From JALOLG01 sp963776935 (lineage in GTDB: Bacteria; Actinomycetota; Acidimicrobiia; Acidimicrobiales; Ilumatobacteraceae), in assembly GCA_963776935.1 (NCBI GenBank), contig CAVZOP010000008.1, positions 1 to 64,000 of the forward strand: a DNA stretch of 64,000 nucleotides, written 5' to 3'. Below, in pieces: positions 53,693-62,510 of this stretch. Made by a program: the position numbers and the translations under genes. The notes beneath the pieces are model-generated. The model searched no databases and was not told the origin of the DNA. It was given only the letters and a program-made list of their open reading frames with translations. The stretch's first letter is position 1. Each line of letters opens with the position of its first letter.

Positions 53693-54394
53693 TCAGTCGT
53701 CGACGACGTCGTCCGAGTGGTCGCTGCCACTCCCGCTGCCTGAGCTCCCGGAGCCACCCGAGTCGTCGGAGTCGTCAGAAGACCCCGACCCGGAGCCGGA
53801 TCCGGATCCGGAGCCAGACCCGCCGCCGGAGTCGTCGGTCGGATCGTCGCCACCGCGGTCGTCGCCGCCGTGGTCGTCGGTCGTGGTGGGAGCGGTCGGC
53901 GCCGTCGAAGACGGCCCGCCAGGACCCGAGTTGTCGTCGTCATCGTCACCGCCGCCGTCGTCGTGGCCGGCGGTGGTGCTCGACGTCGGTGCCACGCCGT
54001 CGACGACGGGAACCACGATGGTGGGTGAGGTGGTGCTGGTGGTCGTGCTCGTGGTGCTCGTGGTGGAGGTCGCCGTGGTTACAGGAGGCGTCGTCGTGGG
54101 TGCTGGCTCGTCCGGCACGACGGGGTTCTGCCACACCGACTGCCGCGTCGGCGCCCCGAGGCTCGGGAACAGACTCTCCCGGACCGCGTACACGGCGCCG
54201 ACGGATCCAACCACCACGACAGCCATCACGATGGCAACCGACCAGGCACCGGTGATCCAGAGCCCGGGTCGGCCCGGAATCGATCCCGCCGCCGGACCCG
54301 CCGCGTCTCCCGGGCCGGAGGGCGCCCGGGAGAAGACGGACGGCAGGTGCGACGGATCCCCGCCGTGCCCGTGGTCGAGCCAGTTGTCGCTCAC
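53693..54394 (-). CDS. Membrane-anchored low-complexity acidic protein
   Basis: 233 residues from GTG 54394 (VSDNWLDHGHGGDPSHLPSV). One membrane helix (GAWSVAIVMAVVVVGSVGAV), then VYAVRESLFPSLGAPTRQSV, a Thr/Ser-rich stalk (TTTPPVTTATSTTSTTSTTT) and a long Asp/Gly/Ser tail (GSGSGSGSGSGSSDDSDDSG) ending in DVVDD. The extracytoplasmic part looks like a wall-spanning spacer or cation-binding tail, comparable in composition to the secreted protein at 50960. No family recognised. Confidence 0.65.
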   Translation of the reverse strand: MSDNWLDHGHGGDPSHLPSVFSRAPSGPGDAAGPAAGSIPGRPGLWITGAWSVAIVMAVVVVGSVGAVYAVRESLFPSLGAPTRQSVWQNPVVPDEPAPTTTPPVTTATSTTSTTSTTTSTTSPTIVVPVVDGVAPTSSTTAGHDDGGGDDDDDNSGPGGPSSTAPTAPTTTDDHGGDDRGGDDPTDDSGGGSGSGSGSGSGSGSSDDSDDSGGSGSSGSGSGSDHSDDVVDD

Positions 54395-54439
54395 AGTCCC
54401 ACTCTGACGCCTCCCCGCCCCCGAGACCATCGGACGATG

Positions 54440-54453
54440 GTCGTAGTACCGAC
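54440..54453. promoter_or_regulatory. Shared promoter motif, copy 2
   Basis: GTCGTAGTACCGAC, 46 bp upstream of the start at 54394; differs from the copy at 50875 in one of 14 bases. Candidate binding site of the NarL-type regulator encoded at 53029. Confidence 0.45.
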
Positions 54454-54577
54454 TGTTGCGGTGGACCACCGGCGCCTTGCCCCGAGCCGACAACCGGTCA
54501 GGCCACGCTGAACTCGAACACCATCCCTCGCGTGAAGTGCGTCGCTCGCGGGTGGCCCCGTATCTCGCCGATCCGTG

Positions 54578-56362
54578 TCATCTGCAGAGGGGAGATTCAC
54601 CGCGGGGCCAGCGTTCGGCGCCTTCGGCACTTACCACGTAGATGGCCGAGTTGTCTCCGGGCACGATCCAGAGCGCCAGATCACCGGACCGATAGGCCGT
54701 GTCGATCGCGCCCGGTGGCAATGTCGCATCCGGTTCGAACCCTGCTGCGAACCCGAGCACGTCGTAGGGGTCGCGGATGTACTCGACGTCATCGTCCGAG
54801 TTCGAGTACCGACTCCCGAGCGGGGCACCGGTGACGATGACTCGCGCCGACTCCCAACCACAGTGGTCCGGGCCGGGTCGGTCGGCGAGGACGTCGATGC
54901 GAACGAGACAGCCGTCGCGTGTCCACTCGCGGTAGTTGGTGTACTTCCGCCAGTCCGGCTCGTTCGCCACGTCCAGGTCAGGCGCCGCGGGATCGCTGCA
55001 CGTCGGTTCCTCGATAAACGTCGCGGCCGGTGGCGTGAGCATCGCGCCACCGATCCCGGAGTCGTTGCTACCGATCGCCAGCACTGCGGATCCCGTCCAC
55101 ACCGGCGTTCCCACACCGGCGGTGCCGGACTCACCGACGCAGCATTCGTCGAGCCATTGGTCGGATGCGACGTCGTACACGAAGGCGTTCCCTTTGGCGA
55201 GCATGACCAACAGGCGTCCCGTCCACAACGGGACGAAGCCGGGATGGGCCGGCCCCGGGGTCAGCGCCCGCCAGGTACCTGCGACCGGGTCGTAGGCGGC
55301 GCCGTCGGCCAGCGCCAACTCGCCGTTGCCGGTCACCGGCTCGCCGCCAGTCGAACCGGCGACAACGATCAACTCCTCACCGGTCCACGACCCGCGAACC
55401 CGACGCGGCGACAACGGCGAGTCGGCGATCACCCGCCACGTGTCCGATTCCGGGTCGTAGGCGGCGCCGTCGTCGAACTCGGTGTCGCCGGTGGTGCCGC
55501 CCCAGATGATCCACTCCGTGCCCGTCCACACCGAGGCGGCCTGCTGGCGCCGCGCGATCGGCGGCGCGGCGAGGTCCCGCCAAATGTCGTCGACCGGGTC
55601 GTAGGCGATCGGTGAGATCTCCATCGTCGAACCACCTCCGTCCCACGGCCACACGAGCAACTCGCTGCCAGTCCACGCCGCCGGCGACCGCTCGGTGATG
55701 AACCCGACCGGCGGCGACGCGATCAGTCGCCACGCGTCGGCGGCCAGATCGTAGGCCTCACCGAACGACACCAGCAGACTGCCGTCGGGGTTGTCGCCAC
55801 CGATCACCAGCATGTCCTTGCCGGTCCACGCGACCAGAGGGTTGATGCGACCTGAGCCGCCACGCGAGTCGGCGAGCGTCCGCCAACGGTCAGTGACGGG
55901 GTCGTAGGCGACCGCTCCTGTACGCGGCAGGCCAGCGGCGTCAACGCCGCCCGCCACCAGTGCCTCGTCACCGGTCCACACCACGGACGGGGAGAACGTG
56001 ATCCCCCGCGGATCGGGCGCGATCGCAGTCCACGTACTGGACGCCGCAACGGTCGATGTCGGCACGGTCGTCGTCGAGGTCGCCACGGCCTCGGGCGGGC
56101 CTGGCTCCGTCGCCGCGGGAGCGGCGTCGCTGACCTCCCGCGAGATGACCACATCGGACGACTGCGGCCGATTCGACCAGGCCACCAGCGATGCGCCCGA
56201 CACCAGCGCGGCCGACGCGATCGCCACTCCCGCACCGCGCCGGCGGCGCAACCGGATCGCCGCGCGCTCGGATGCGGCCGCCAGCGAGTCGGGCCCGAGC
56301 ACGGGCGCCCGGTCGACCGACGACAGATGCTCACGAAGACGGGACTCGAACGGGTCGGCCAT
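54578..56362 (-). CDS. Membrane-anchored Kelch-like beta-propeller, probable ECF-linked regulator
   Basis: 594 residues. Short cytoplasmic N-terminus (MADPFESRLREHLSSVDRAP), one membrane helix (GVAIASAALVSGASLVAWS), then at least six repeats of 'W.......V..W.G...L..GG......D.G..YD...D.WR.L' (e.g. VVWTGDEALVAGGVDAAGLP; AYDPVTDRWRTLADSRGGSG), a Kelch-type propeller. The C-terminal 110 residues form a separate Cys-containing domain (CLVRIDVLADRPGPDHCGW). It starts 2 bp after the sigma gene stop. The arrangement indicates a transmembrane partner of the sigma factor; the ligand is unknown. Confidence 0.75.
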   Translation of the reverse strand: MADPFESRLREHLSSVDRAPVLGPDSLAAASERAAIRLRRRRGAGVAIASAALVSGASLVAWSNRPQSSDVVISREVSDAAPAATEPGPPEAVATSTTTVPTSTVAASSTWTAIAPDPRGITFSPSVVWTGDEALVAGGVDAAGLPRTGAVAYDPVTDRWRTLADSRGGSGRINPLVAWTGKDMLVIGGDNPDGSLLVSFGEAYDLAADAWRLIASPPVGFITERSPAAWTGSELLVWPWDGGGSTMEISPIAYDPVDDIWRDLAAPPIARRQQAASVWTGTEWIIWGGTTGDTEFDDGAAYDPESDTWRVIADSPLSPRRVRGSWTGEELIVVAGSTGGEPVTGNGELALADGAAYDPVAGTWRALTPGPAHPGFVPLWTGRLLVMLAKGNAFVYDVASDQWLDECCVGESGTAGVGTPVWTGSAVLAIGSNDSGIGGAMLTPPAATFIEEPTCSDPAAPDLDVANEPDWRKYTNYREWTRDGCLVRIDVLADRPGPDHCGWESARVIVTGAPLGSRYSNSDDDVEYIRDPYDVLGFAAGFEPDATLPPGAIDTAYRSGDLALWIVPGDNSAIYVVSAEGAERWPRGESPLCR

Positions 56363-56364
56363 GT

Positions 56365-56904
56365 CTAGTACTGAGTCCCGAGGTCGGCGCGGAGTTGCTC
56401 GAGTGCACGCGACAGTTGTGATTTCACGGTGCCTGTGCTGATGCCGAGCATTTCGGCGATTCGCGATTCGGGGAGGTCGTCGTAAAATCGCAGCACCACA
56501 ACCGCGCGGCGGCGCACCGGCAGGCGCATCACGGCGCGAAGTGTTCGCTCGCGTTCGGCGGCGTCGTCTGCGAGATCCGGCGAAGGACCCAGCCAGTCGA
56601 ACGCCATGTGATCGCGCCGCAACGCGAGGGCGCGCCGCTTCCAACGGCGTGTCGCGAGGTTGACCACCACCCGGCGCAGGTACGCCGGGCCGTCGTCGAT
56701 GCCACCCGCCCGCCATCGCGGTAGTGAGCGGGCGATCGCCTCGGCGACAACATCGTCGGCGGCATCAGCGCTCCCGGTCAACAAGCGCGCGATGCGCTGC
56801 ACACGAGGGAGTTCAGGGCGCACCGCTTCGACGAAGTCCGAATCCGACGGCGACACGCGCACGGGACCCCCACGACCAACGAGTGGCGAGGCGCACTCGT
56901 CCAT
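56365..56904 (-). CDS. ECF sigma factor, SigE-like family
   Basis: 179 residues (ATG 56904; a shorter GTG start at 56862 is possible). Region 2: VQRIARLLTGSADAADDVVA then EAIARSLPRW; region 4: VMRLPVRRRAVVVLRFYDDL, PESRIAEMLGISTGTVKSQL and SRALEQLRADL. Complete sigma-2 and sigma-4 domains. Paired with the beta-propeller gene downstream. A second such pair is at 10138-12530. Confidence 0.88.
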   Translation of the reverse strand: MDECASPLVGRGGPVRVSPSDSDFVEAVRPELPRVQRIARLLTGSADAADDVVAEAIARSLPRWRAGGIDDGPAYLRRVVVNLATRRWKRRALALRRDHMAFDWLGPSPDLADDAAERERTLRAVMRLPVRRRAVVVLRFYDDLPESRIAEMLGISTGTVKSQLSRALEQLRADLGTQY

Positions 56905-57019
56905 GCCGCATTAGAGCACCAGCGGTCTCCAAAGGTTGCTCGTCGTGTCGGGACCATTGGTGGCGTGTTGGCGTCCCGCCGACGAATTGCCGTTCGCGAC
57001 TCACTGTTAGGTTGCGACC

Positions 57020-58621
57020 ATGGGGGATCGACGTTCGTTCTGGGCGTGGTGCATGGAGTCGGAGGAGCCGACCGACAACGACAGAGTCGCGCTGGCGGCG
57101 CAACTGTCGGAACGCCACGGCACCGAGATCACCGCTCGTCCCGTGCCCCGTGCCGAGGATGCGGAGTTGCGGCCACCGCGCATCTCGGTGCCGGAGCGGA
57201 TGTCGGCGTGGTGCGACGACTCCACGTACGAGCGAGCCTTCCACTCCTACGGAGCCAGCTTCACCGACCGCACCCGAGCCTTCAACTTGGAGTTCCCCAA
57301 CCCGCCCGACGTCGTCGCCCACCCCGGTGACGAGCAGCAGCTCGAGGTCACGCTCGAGTGGTGCGACAGCAACGGGTACATCGCCATCCCGTACGGCGGT
57401 GGCTCGTCGGTCGTCTGGGGCGTGAACCCGCCCGATGATTGCGGCCCATGCGTGACGATCGCCCTCGACCGCCTCGACCGTGTGCTCGAGATCGACGAGG
57501 TCTCCCGGGCCGCACGCATCCAGGCGGGCGTCCTCGGCCCCGCGCTCGAACAGCAGCTCAAGCCGAGCGGCCACACGCTGCGCCACTTCCCCCAGTCGTT
57601 CCGATTCAGCTCATTGGGAGGGTGGATCGTCACCCGTTCCGGTGGGCACTACGCCACCAATCACACCCACATCGACGACTTCGTCGAATCGGTGCGGATG
57701 CTGACGCCGCGTGGATGGTGGGAGAGCCGTCGGCTGCCGGGCAGCGGTGCGGGCCCGAGTCCGGACCGGATGGTCATCGGTTCGGAGGGCATCCTCGGCG
57801 TCGTCACCGAGGCGTGGATGCGGATCCAGAAGCGGCCGACGTTCCGGTCGACCGCCGGCATCACGTTCGACTCGTGGTCGGCCGGGTGCGAAGCGGTTCG
57901 GATGATCGTGCAGGCCAAGTTGTGGCCGGCCAACCTGCGCATCCTCGACCCAGTCGAGGCGGGGCGCGCCGCCGGTCTCGACGGCACGCAGGCCCTGGTG
58001 ATCGTCTCGTTCGAATCGGCGGTTCTCTCGCAACGGCACAACATCACCGAGGCCGTCGCCATCGCCCGTGCCGCCGGCGGACATGTCGCCGACGACGAGA
58101 TCAACGTCGACGACGGCGGCGGCACCCCGACCGGACGAGGGGGCGCGGTGGGCGCCTGGCGCGACGCGTTCATCGGTGTGCAACTCGGCGTCGACACGTC
58201 CCTCGGCCTCGTGGCCGACACGTTCGAAACGGCGATCACATGGGACCGATGGCCGGAGTTCGACGCCACTGTTCGGACGCGAATGACCGACGTGTTGCGC
58301 AGAGTGTTCGGCGACCACCACTCGCTCTCGTGCCGGTTCACCCACGTGTACCCCGATGGTCCTGCCCCGTACTACACGTGGACCGGCGTCGGCCGTCCCG
58401 GTTCGGAGATCTCGATGTGGTCCGAGATCAAGGCCGCGTCGAACGCCGTCGTGGTCGACGCCGGCGGCACTGTCACGCACCATCACGCGGTCGGTCGCAT
58501 GCATCGACCCGACGGCTACGACCGCCAGCGACCCGAGCTCTTCGCCGACTCGCTGCGCGCCGTGAAGACGACGCTCGATCCCAACGGCATCCTCAACCCC
58601 GGCGTCCTGATCGACCCATAG
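57020..58621 (+). CDS. FAD-linked oxidase, alkylglycerone-phosphate-synthase-like
   Basis: 533 residues, intact. PCMH-type FAD domain: VVAHPGDEQQLEVTLEWCDS, AIPYGGGSSVVWGVNPPDDC (FAD pyrophosphate loop), LRHFPQSFRFSSLGGWIVTR and SGGHYATNHTHIDDFV; C-terminal domain with SCRFTHVYPDGPAPYYTW and GTVTHHHAVGRMHRPDGYDR. The 'THHH.VG' block is shared with alkyldihydroxyacetonephosphate synthase and glycolate oxidase GlcD-like enzymes. It may act in ether-lipid or hydroxyacid metabolism. Unaccompanied by partner genes. Confidence 0.85.
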   Translation: MGDRRSFWAWCMESEEPTDNDRVALAAQLSERHGTEITARPVPRAEDAELRPPRISVPERMSAWCDDSTYERAFHSYGASFTDRTRAFNLEFPNPPDVVAHPGDEQQLEVTLEWCDSNGYIAIPYGGGSSVVWGVNPPDDCGPCVTIALDRLDRVLEIDEVSRAARIQAGVLGPALEQQLKPSGHTLRHFPQSFRFSSLGGWIVTRSGGHYATNHTHIDDFVESVRMLTPRGWWESRRLPGSGAGPSPDRMVIGSEGILGVVTEAWMRIQKRPTFRSTAGITFDSWSAGCEAVRMIVQAKLWPANLRILDPVEAGRAAGLDGTQALVIVSFESAVLSQRHNITEAVAIARAAGGHVADDEINVDDGGGTPTGRGGAVGAWRDAFIGVQLGVDTSLGLVADTFETAITWDRWPEFDATVRTRMTDVLRRVFGDHHSLSCRFTHVYPDGPAPYYTWTGVGRPGSEISMWSEIKAASNAVVVDAGGTVTHHHAVGRMHRPDGYDRQRPELFADSLRAVKTTLDPNGILNPGVLIDP

Positions 58622-58650
58622 GGCGACACCCCTTCCAGACTCGATCCGGA

Positions 58651-59508
58651 TCACATGGCTCGAGCAGCTCGGGCGGTGTGATGGACGACCGCCTCAACCG
58701 TTGTGTCCCAGTCGGCTCGGTCGACGCCGTGGCCGGCGCTGTCGAGCGCCAGCAGCGTCGCGCCGGGGATCTCGTCGGCGAGCGCCTCGCCGTGTGCGAG
58801 TGGGAACATCGGGTCGGCGGTGCCGTGGATGACCAGTGTGGGCGCGGTGATCGTGGAGAGCTCCAGGTGGGACGGGTCGCTGTGGGCGATGAGATCGTGG
58901 TTCTGCAACGACGCTGCGTTGACCGCGCGCTCGATGTCGCGCCGGACAAGGTCGCGAACCGCAGCTTCGTCGAACGGCCGCTGGCCTCCGGCGAGGACCC
59001 GCGAGTAGCCGACGAGGTAGTCGACGACCGAGTCGCGGTTCGACCAGTCGACCTCTGCACCCGCCGCGAAGCGGCCGAACGCTGCGGTCGGCGGCGGGAG
59101 TTCCCGGTCGCCAGGCGTGGCGGGAGAGCTGCTGATGAGCACCAGCGACAGGACGCGATCGGCGAAGTCGAGCGCCAGGAGTTGAGCGAAGGCGCCACCA
59201 GCGGAGACGCCCACCACGTGAGCCGCCGCGAGACCGTACGCATCGAGCACCCCAGCGGCATCGGCCACCAGGTCGGATCCGCTGTAGCCGGGGTTCCCGG
59301 GTTCGTAGGTCACCGACCGGCCGGTGTCGCGGTGGTCGTAGCGGATCACGAACCGCCCCCGCTCGGCGAGTTTCTGACAGAAGCCCTCCTCCCACCACAG
59401 CATCGAGGCGCCCAGCCCCATCACGAGGAGAATCGGCGGATCGGTCGCCTCCCCGAACGTCTCGGTGCACAACTCCACCCCGTTCGCCTCGATCATCCGC
59501 TCGGACAT
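58651..59508 (-). CDS. Alpha/beta hydrolase
   Basis: 285 residues. MSERMIEANGVELCTETFGE; oxyanion-hole strand PPILLVMGLGASMLWW; nucleophile elbow HVVGVSAGGAFAQLL (Ser in GVSAGG); Asp in VIHGTADPMFPLAHG; catalytic His in ALDSAGHGVDRADW. The aclacinomycin methylesterase-like group (YDHRDTGRSVTYEPGNPGYS) is the closest type. Substrate unknown. Confidence 0.88.
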   Translation of the reverse strand: MSERMIEANGVELCTETFGEATDPPILLVMGLGASMLWWEEGFCQKLAERGRFVIRYDHRDTGRSVTYEPGNPGYSGSDLVADAAGVLDAYGLAAAHVVGVSAGGAFAQLLALDFADRVLSLVLISSSPATPGDRELPPPTAAFGRFAAGAEVDWSNRDSVVDYLVGYSRVLAGGQRPFDEAAVRDLVRRDIERAVNAASLQNHDLIAHSDPSHLELSTITAPTLVIHGTADPMFPLAHGEALADEIPGATLLALDSAGHGVDRADWDTTVEAVVHHTARAARAM

Positions 59509-59606
59509 GTCGCCTCCTCACGCTGCCAACCTGCCCGCCTCGACCACGTTGTCAGACCGTCTCGATGCCCCGAACTCATCGGTCCGCGGTCGGCCGGCAG
59601 CAGTCG

Positions 59607-59969
59607 CTACACGACTCGACGAGCAGTCACGTAACCCGCGGCAGCCGCGAGCACTCCCCCGACGACGGAGGCCGCGACATAGATCAGCGCCGTCGTCGCC
59701 CGGTCGGTGCGAGCGAGCGTGAACGTCTCGTACGAGAACGTCGAGAATGTCGTGTAGGCCCCGAGGAACCCGACTGCGATCGGAAGGACCGCCGTCTCGG
59801 ACCAGCCTCGTTCGGTACCGATCACGAGGATGAATCCCAGCACGAACGAGCCCGTGAGATTGATGCCGAACGTCGCCCATGGGAACGTTCGAACTCCTAC
59901 GGCCAGCCCGATCCCATAGCGCGTGAGTGCTCCAGCGGCTCCGGCGAAGGCGATCAGCGCGGCCCTCAC
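59607..59969 (-). CDS. crcB: Fluoride channel CrcB/FluC
   Basis: 120 residues from GTG 59969 (VRAALIAFAGAAGALTRYGI), the usual length; the frame is open upstream to 60044. Four membrane helices. Marks of the family: GALTRYGIGLAVG, FPWATFGINLTGSFVLGFIL (the Asn-rich pore helix), GFLGAYTTFSTFSYETFTLA (the Phe/Thr track and Na+ site). It exports fluoride as a dimer. Many actinobacteria have two adjacent crcB genes; only one is seen here. No fluoride riboswitch recognised upstream. Confidence 0.9.
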   Translation of the reverse strand: MRAALIAFAGAAGALTRYGIGLAVGVRTFPWATFGINLTGSFVLGFILVIGTERGWSETAVLPIAVGFLGAYTTFSTFSYETFTLARTDRATTALIYVAASVVGGVLAAAAGYVTARRVV

Positions 59970-59997
59970 GAGTGATCGACCAACGGTCGCGCCTTCG

Positions 59998-60138
59998 TCA
60001 CGGAGCGCATAGTGCCCTCCCGTCGCCCACGAAGCAACGACCAACGATCACGAGGGCAGTCACGGCCACGATCCCTGCGATCGAGGCAACGGCGCACGCC
60101 GTGCCGCCGAACCGACACGGCGCGTCTGCCACGAGCAC
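59998..60138 (-). CDS. Possible 46-residue membrane peptide
   Basis: From GTG 60138, high third-position GC; central hydrophobic stretch CAVASIAGIVAVTALVIVG. It lies between DoxX and crcB on the same strand, ending 29 bp before the crcB start. No family is recognised; it could equally be non-coding. Listed because the 253-bp gap otherwise holds nothing. Confidence 0.2.
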   Translation of the reverse strand: MLVADAPCRFGGTACAVASIAGIVAVTALVIVGRCFVGDGRALCAP

Positions 60139-60222
60139 ACGCTACGTGCGGTTGGTGACGACCGGCGCGTCCGACCCGCTTCAACGGGGCCCGACCATGG
60201 TGACCTCGGCCGCGGCGCTGCC

Positions 60223-60666
60223 TCAGCGGGGAGTCGACCGGGAATCCCGAGCGCCGGTGAGAACACGGAGCGCGTCGGTCGCCGCCAGGGCCCACGCCAC
60301 CAGCACCGGCTGGAACAGCAGCCGCACGAACCGTTTCGTGTCACTGTCGAGGCCGAAGGCGTCGCGCCGCTCGGCGAACTGGGCGATGTTGCCCGGGAAG
60401 ACTGCCAGGAAGAACCCGGCGACGACCGCACCCAACGCGGCCCGGCGCGGCTGGCTCCACGTGCACAGCAGGCCGCCGCCCAGCGCGATCTCGACGACCC
60501 CCGACGCGAGCACGACGAGGTCGGCGTCCAACGGCACCCACGGCGGCACCTGCGCCCGGAACTCCTCCCGCAGGAAGGTCAAGTGACTCACGCCCGCGAA
60601 TACAAGCGTTCCACCGAGCGCCAACTGGCCGGCGGTGCGCACCGGCCCGCACGTACCTCCACGCAT
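60223..60666 (-). CDS. DoxX-like membrane protein
   Basis: 147 residues from ATG 60666 (MRGGTCGPVRTAGQLALGGT). Four helices: LALGGTLVFAGVSHLTFL, LVVLASGVVEIALGGGLLCT, AALGAVVAGFFLAVFPGNIA, LLFQPVLVAWALAATDAL. The 'FPGN..Q' near helix 3 is typical of the DoxX subfamily found in actinobacteria. Function unknown; related proteins are linked to redox or respiratory quinone roles. Confidence 0.75.
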   Translation of the reverse strand: MRGGTCGPVRTAGQLALGGTLVFAGVSHLTFLREEFRAQVPPWVPLDADLVVLASGVVEIALGGGLLCTWSQPRRAALGAVVAGFFLAVFPGNIAQFAERRDAFGLDSDTKRFVRLLFQPVLVAWALAATDALRVLTGARDSRSTPR

Positions 60667-60715
60667 CCGGACCACCATACGTGCGGACGGTCGCGAGCGG
60701 GGCACCGACAGGCGG

Positions 60716-61041
60716 TCAGCCGCCTGAGATGTGCTGTATCACCGGCGCGAATTGCTCGGTTGGCGAGAAGTCGACGTAGTCCGTCTCGGCCACGGGAGCG
60801 TGCCCGGGCGCCCAGTAAAAGGCCTGCCCGGCCGCGTAGATGTGGTCGCCGTCGACGGTGCGCATCCGCAGGGTGCCGTTCAGCATGTAGCCCCAGTGCG
60901 GGCACGGGCACAGGTCGCCGTCGAGGCCAACGAGCGCCGGGCCGAGGTCGATGCCCGCGTCGAGAGAGATGAACGAAACCGTCATCTCTCCGACCTCTGT
61001 CAATGCTCCAGCCGCCGAAATCCGATGGCCGCTGCGCCCAT
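60716..61041 (-). CDS. Cupin-fold protein, frameshifted
   Basis: About 108 residues. ATG 61041, preceded by AAGGAGG, gives MGAAAIGFRRLEH; after a shift near 61005 the frame continues LTEVGEMTVSFISLDAGIDL, GDLCPCPHWGYMLNGTLRMR and GQAFYWAPGHAPVAETDYVD. The conserved Cys-Pro-His block and the beta-strand spacing match a small actinobacterial cupin family (single-domain beta barrel with His metal ligands). Substrate unknown. The DoxX gene follows 50 bp downstream. Confidence 0.7.
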
Positions 61042-61184
61042 GCCGCCTCCTTCGCAAGCGAGCATACGGCGCCCGCTCGTGCGGGCCGTTTGGTCGTCGG
61101 TGGGGTGGGGTACTCGGTGTGCGTGCGCAGAGTGATGCTCTGCGGTGCCTTTGTCGTCCCGTTTGATCTCGGAAAGGAATCAAT

Positions 61185-61343
61185 ATGAGCGGAGTTCTTC
61201 TGTGGGTGGTTGCCGCCATCCTCGTGATCGTCGGCATCGTCCAGCTGCTACAAGGGCAGATCCTGCTCGGTGTCGCTCTCATCGTCGCGGGCTGTCTGGT
61301 CGGTCCCGGGGGCTACAGCGTGTTCCGGAGCCGGCGCGCCTAG
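61185..61343 (+). CDS. GPGG-motif small membrane protein
   Basis: 52 residues from ATG 61185, preceded by GGAAAGGA: MSGVLLWVVAAILVIVGIVQ, then QGQILLGVALIVAGCLVGPG and GYSVFRSRRA. Two short membrane helices separated by 'LLQGQ', and the C-terminal GPGGYS motif, match a known group of tiny actinobacterial membrane proteins. Function unknown. It is 6 bp upstream of the AI-2E transporter gene and presumably co-transcribed. Confidence 0.8.
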   Translation: MSGVLLWVVAAILVIVGIVQLLQGQILLGVALIVAGCLVGPGGYSVFRSRRA

Positions 61344-61349
61344 GTCAGT

Positions 61350-62510
61350 ATGGGCAGAGCCCCGTTGGTCGTGCCCGGCACGGACGGAGCGATCGAACCC
61401 GATCCTCGGCCGGCGGGCCGCCGCGTGCATCCGATCGTTGATCGACTCGGTGCGTACAGCTGGCGCCTGATCGGCATCGGGGTGGTCGCCGTGGCGGCGC
61501 TGTGGCTGTTGAGCCGCATGCAGCCGGTCGTGATCCCGATCATCGTCGCCTTGTTCTTGAGCCGGATCCTGTCACCGGTGTCAGAGTGGCTGCGGAGACA
61601 CCGCTGGCCGGCCAGCATCGCAGCCGCCACTTCGCTGTTGGCATTCCTCGTCGTGCTCGCCGGAGTGACGGCGGCGATCGCGACGTCGGTGGCCGACGAG
61701 ACCGAGTCCCTCGGCCCCACGCTGACCGAAGCGATCGACGACGTCGAGGACTGGATGGTCGAAGACGGACCCTTCAACGTGTCTCGCGAGACCGTCGACC
61801 GTCTGCGCCAACGAACCGGGGAGCGAGTCGACGCACTCTTCAGCCAGAGCGACGGCGCGGTGCTCGAGGGCGCGACGCTCGTCGCCGAGGTCATCGCCGG
61901 GTTGATCCTCGCCCTCCTGCTCACGTTCTTCATGCTGCGCGACGGTGCCCGCTTCAAGACCTGGGTGATCAGCCAGACCCGGCCCGAGCGACGACAGCAA
62001 CTGCGCCGCGCCGCCGAGGGTGGCTGGTCCGCGCTCGGTGGCTACCTGCGCGGAGCTGCGTTGTTGGGTTTGGTCGAGTCCGTCATCATCGGCATCACGC
62101 TGTTCCTCGTCGGCGGAGGTCTCGTCGTGCCGGTCATGTTGCTGACCTTCGCGGCTGCGTTCATCCCGATCATCGGCGCCATCGCAGCCGGTGTGGTCGC
62201 CACACTCGTCGCCCTCGTCACCGGTGGGACGGTGGCGGCGCTGATCGTGGCGATCGTGGCGATCGTCGTGCAGCAACTCGACAACGACGTGCTCGCCCCC
62301 GTCATCTACGGCCGATCACTCAGCCTGCACCCAGTCACCGTGTTGCTGAGCGTCGTCGCCGGCGGGGCGCTGTTCGGAATCGCCGGCACCGTCCTCGCGG
62401 TGCCACTGGTCGCCGTGACCGTCAACGTCACCAAGGAGTACCGAGCCGAGGAGGTCCGACTCGAGGAGTTGCCCGGCGGAGTGCTCACCAAGCAGCACGG
62501 CGTGCGCTAG
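61350..62510 (+). CDS. AI-2E-family transporter
   Basis: 386 residues with about eight membrane helices. ATG 61350. Family features: VVIPIIVALFLSRILSPVSE near helix 2, a long extracytoplasmic/amphipathic segment (residues about 120-175), LALLLTFFMLRDGARFKTW, and the glycine-rich MLLTFAAAFIPIIGAIAAGV then DNDVLAPVIYGRSLSLHPVT. The substrate is unknown; members move autoinducers, ions or osmolytes. Its stop shares a CTAG with the convergent RidA gene. Confidence 0.85.
   Translation: MGRAPLVVPGTDGAIEPDPRPAGRRVHPIVDRLGAYSWRLIGIGVVAVAALWLLSRMQPVVIPIIVALFLSRILSPVSEWLRRHRWPASIAAATSLLAFLVVLAGVTAAIATSVADETESLGPTLTEAIDDVEDWMVEDGPFNVSRETVDRLRQRTGERVDALFSQSDGAVLEGATLVAEVIAGLILALLLTFFMLRDGARFKTWVISQTRPERRQQLRRAAEGGWSALGGYLRGAALLGLVESVIIGITLFLVGGGLVVPVMLLTFAAAFIPIIGAIAAGVVATLVALVTGGTVAALIVAIVAIVVQQLDNDVLAPVIYGRSLSLHPVTVLLSVVAGGALFGIAGTVLAVPLVAVTVNVTKEYRAEEVRLEELPGGVLTKQHGVR

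Noticed and set aside
59970..60222. Fluoride riboswitch ahead of crcB
   Set aside because: I could not find the conserved fluoride-aptamer pattern on the minus strand; the gap holds only a weak 46-codon ORF.
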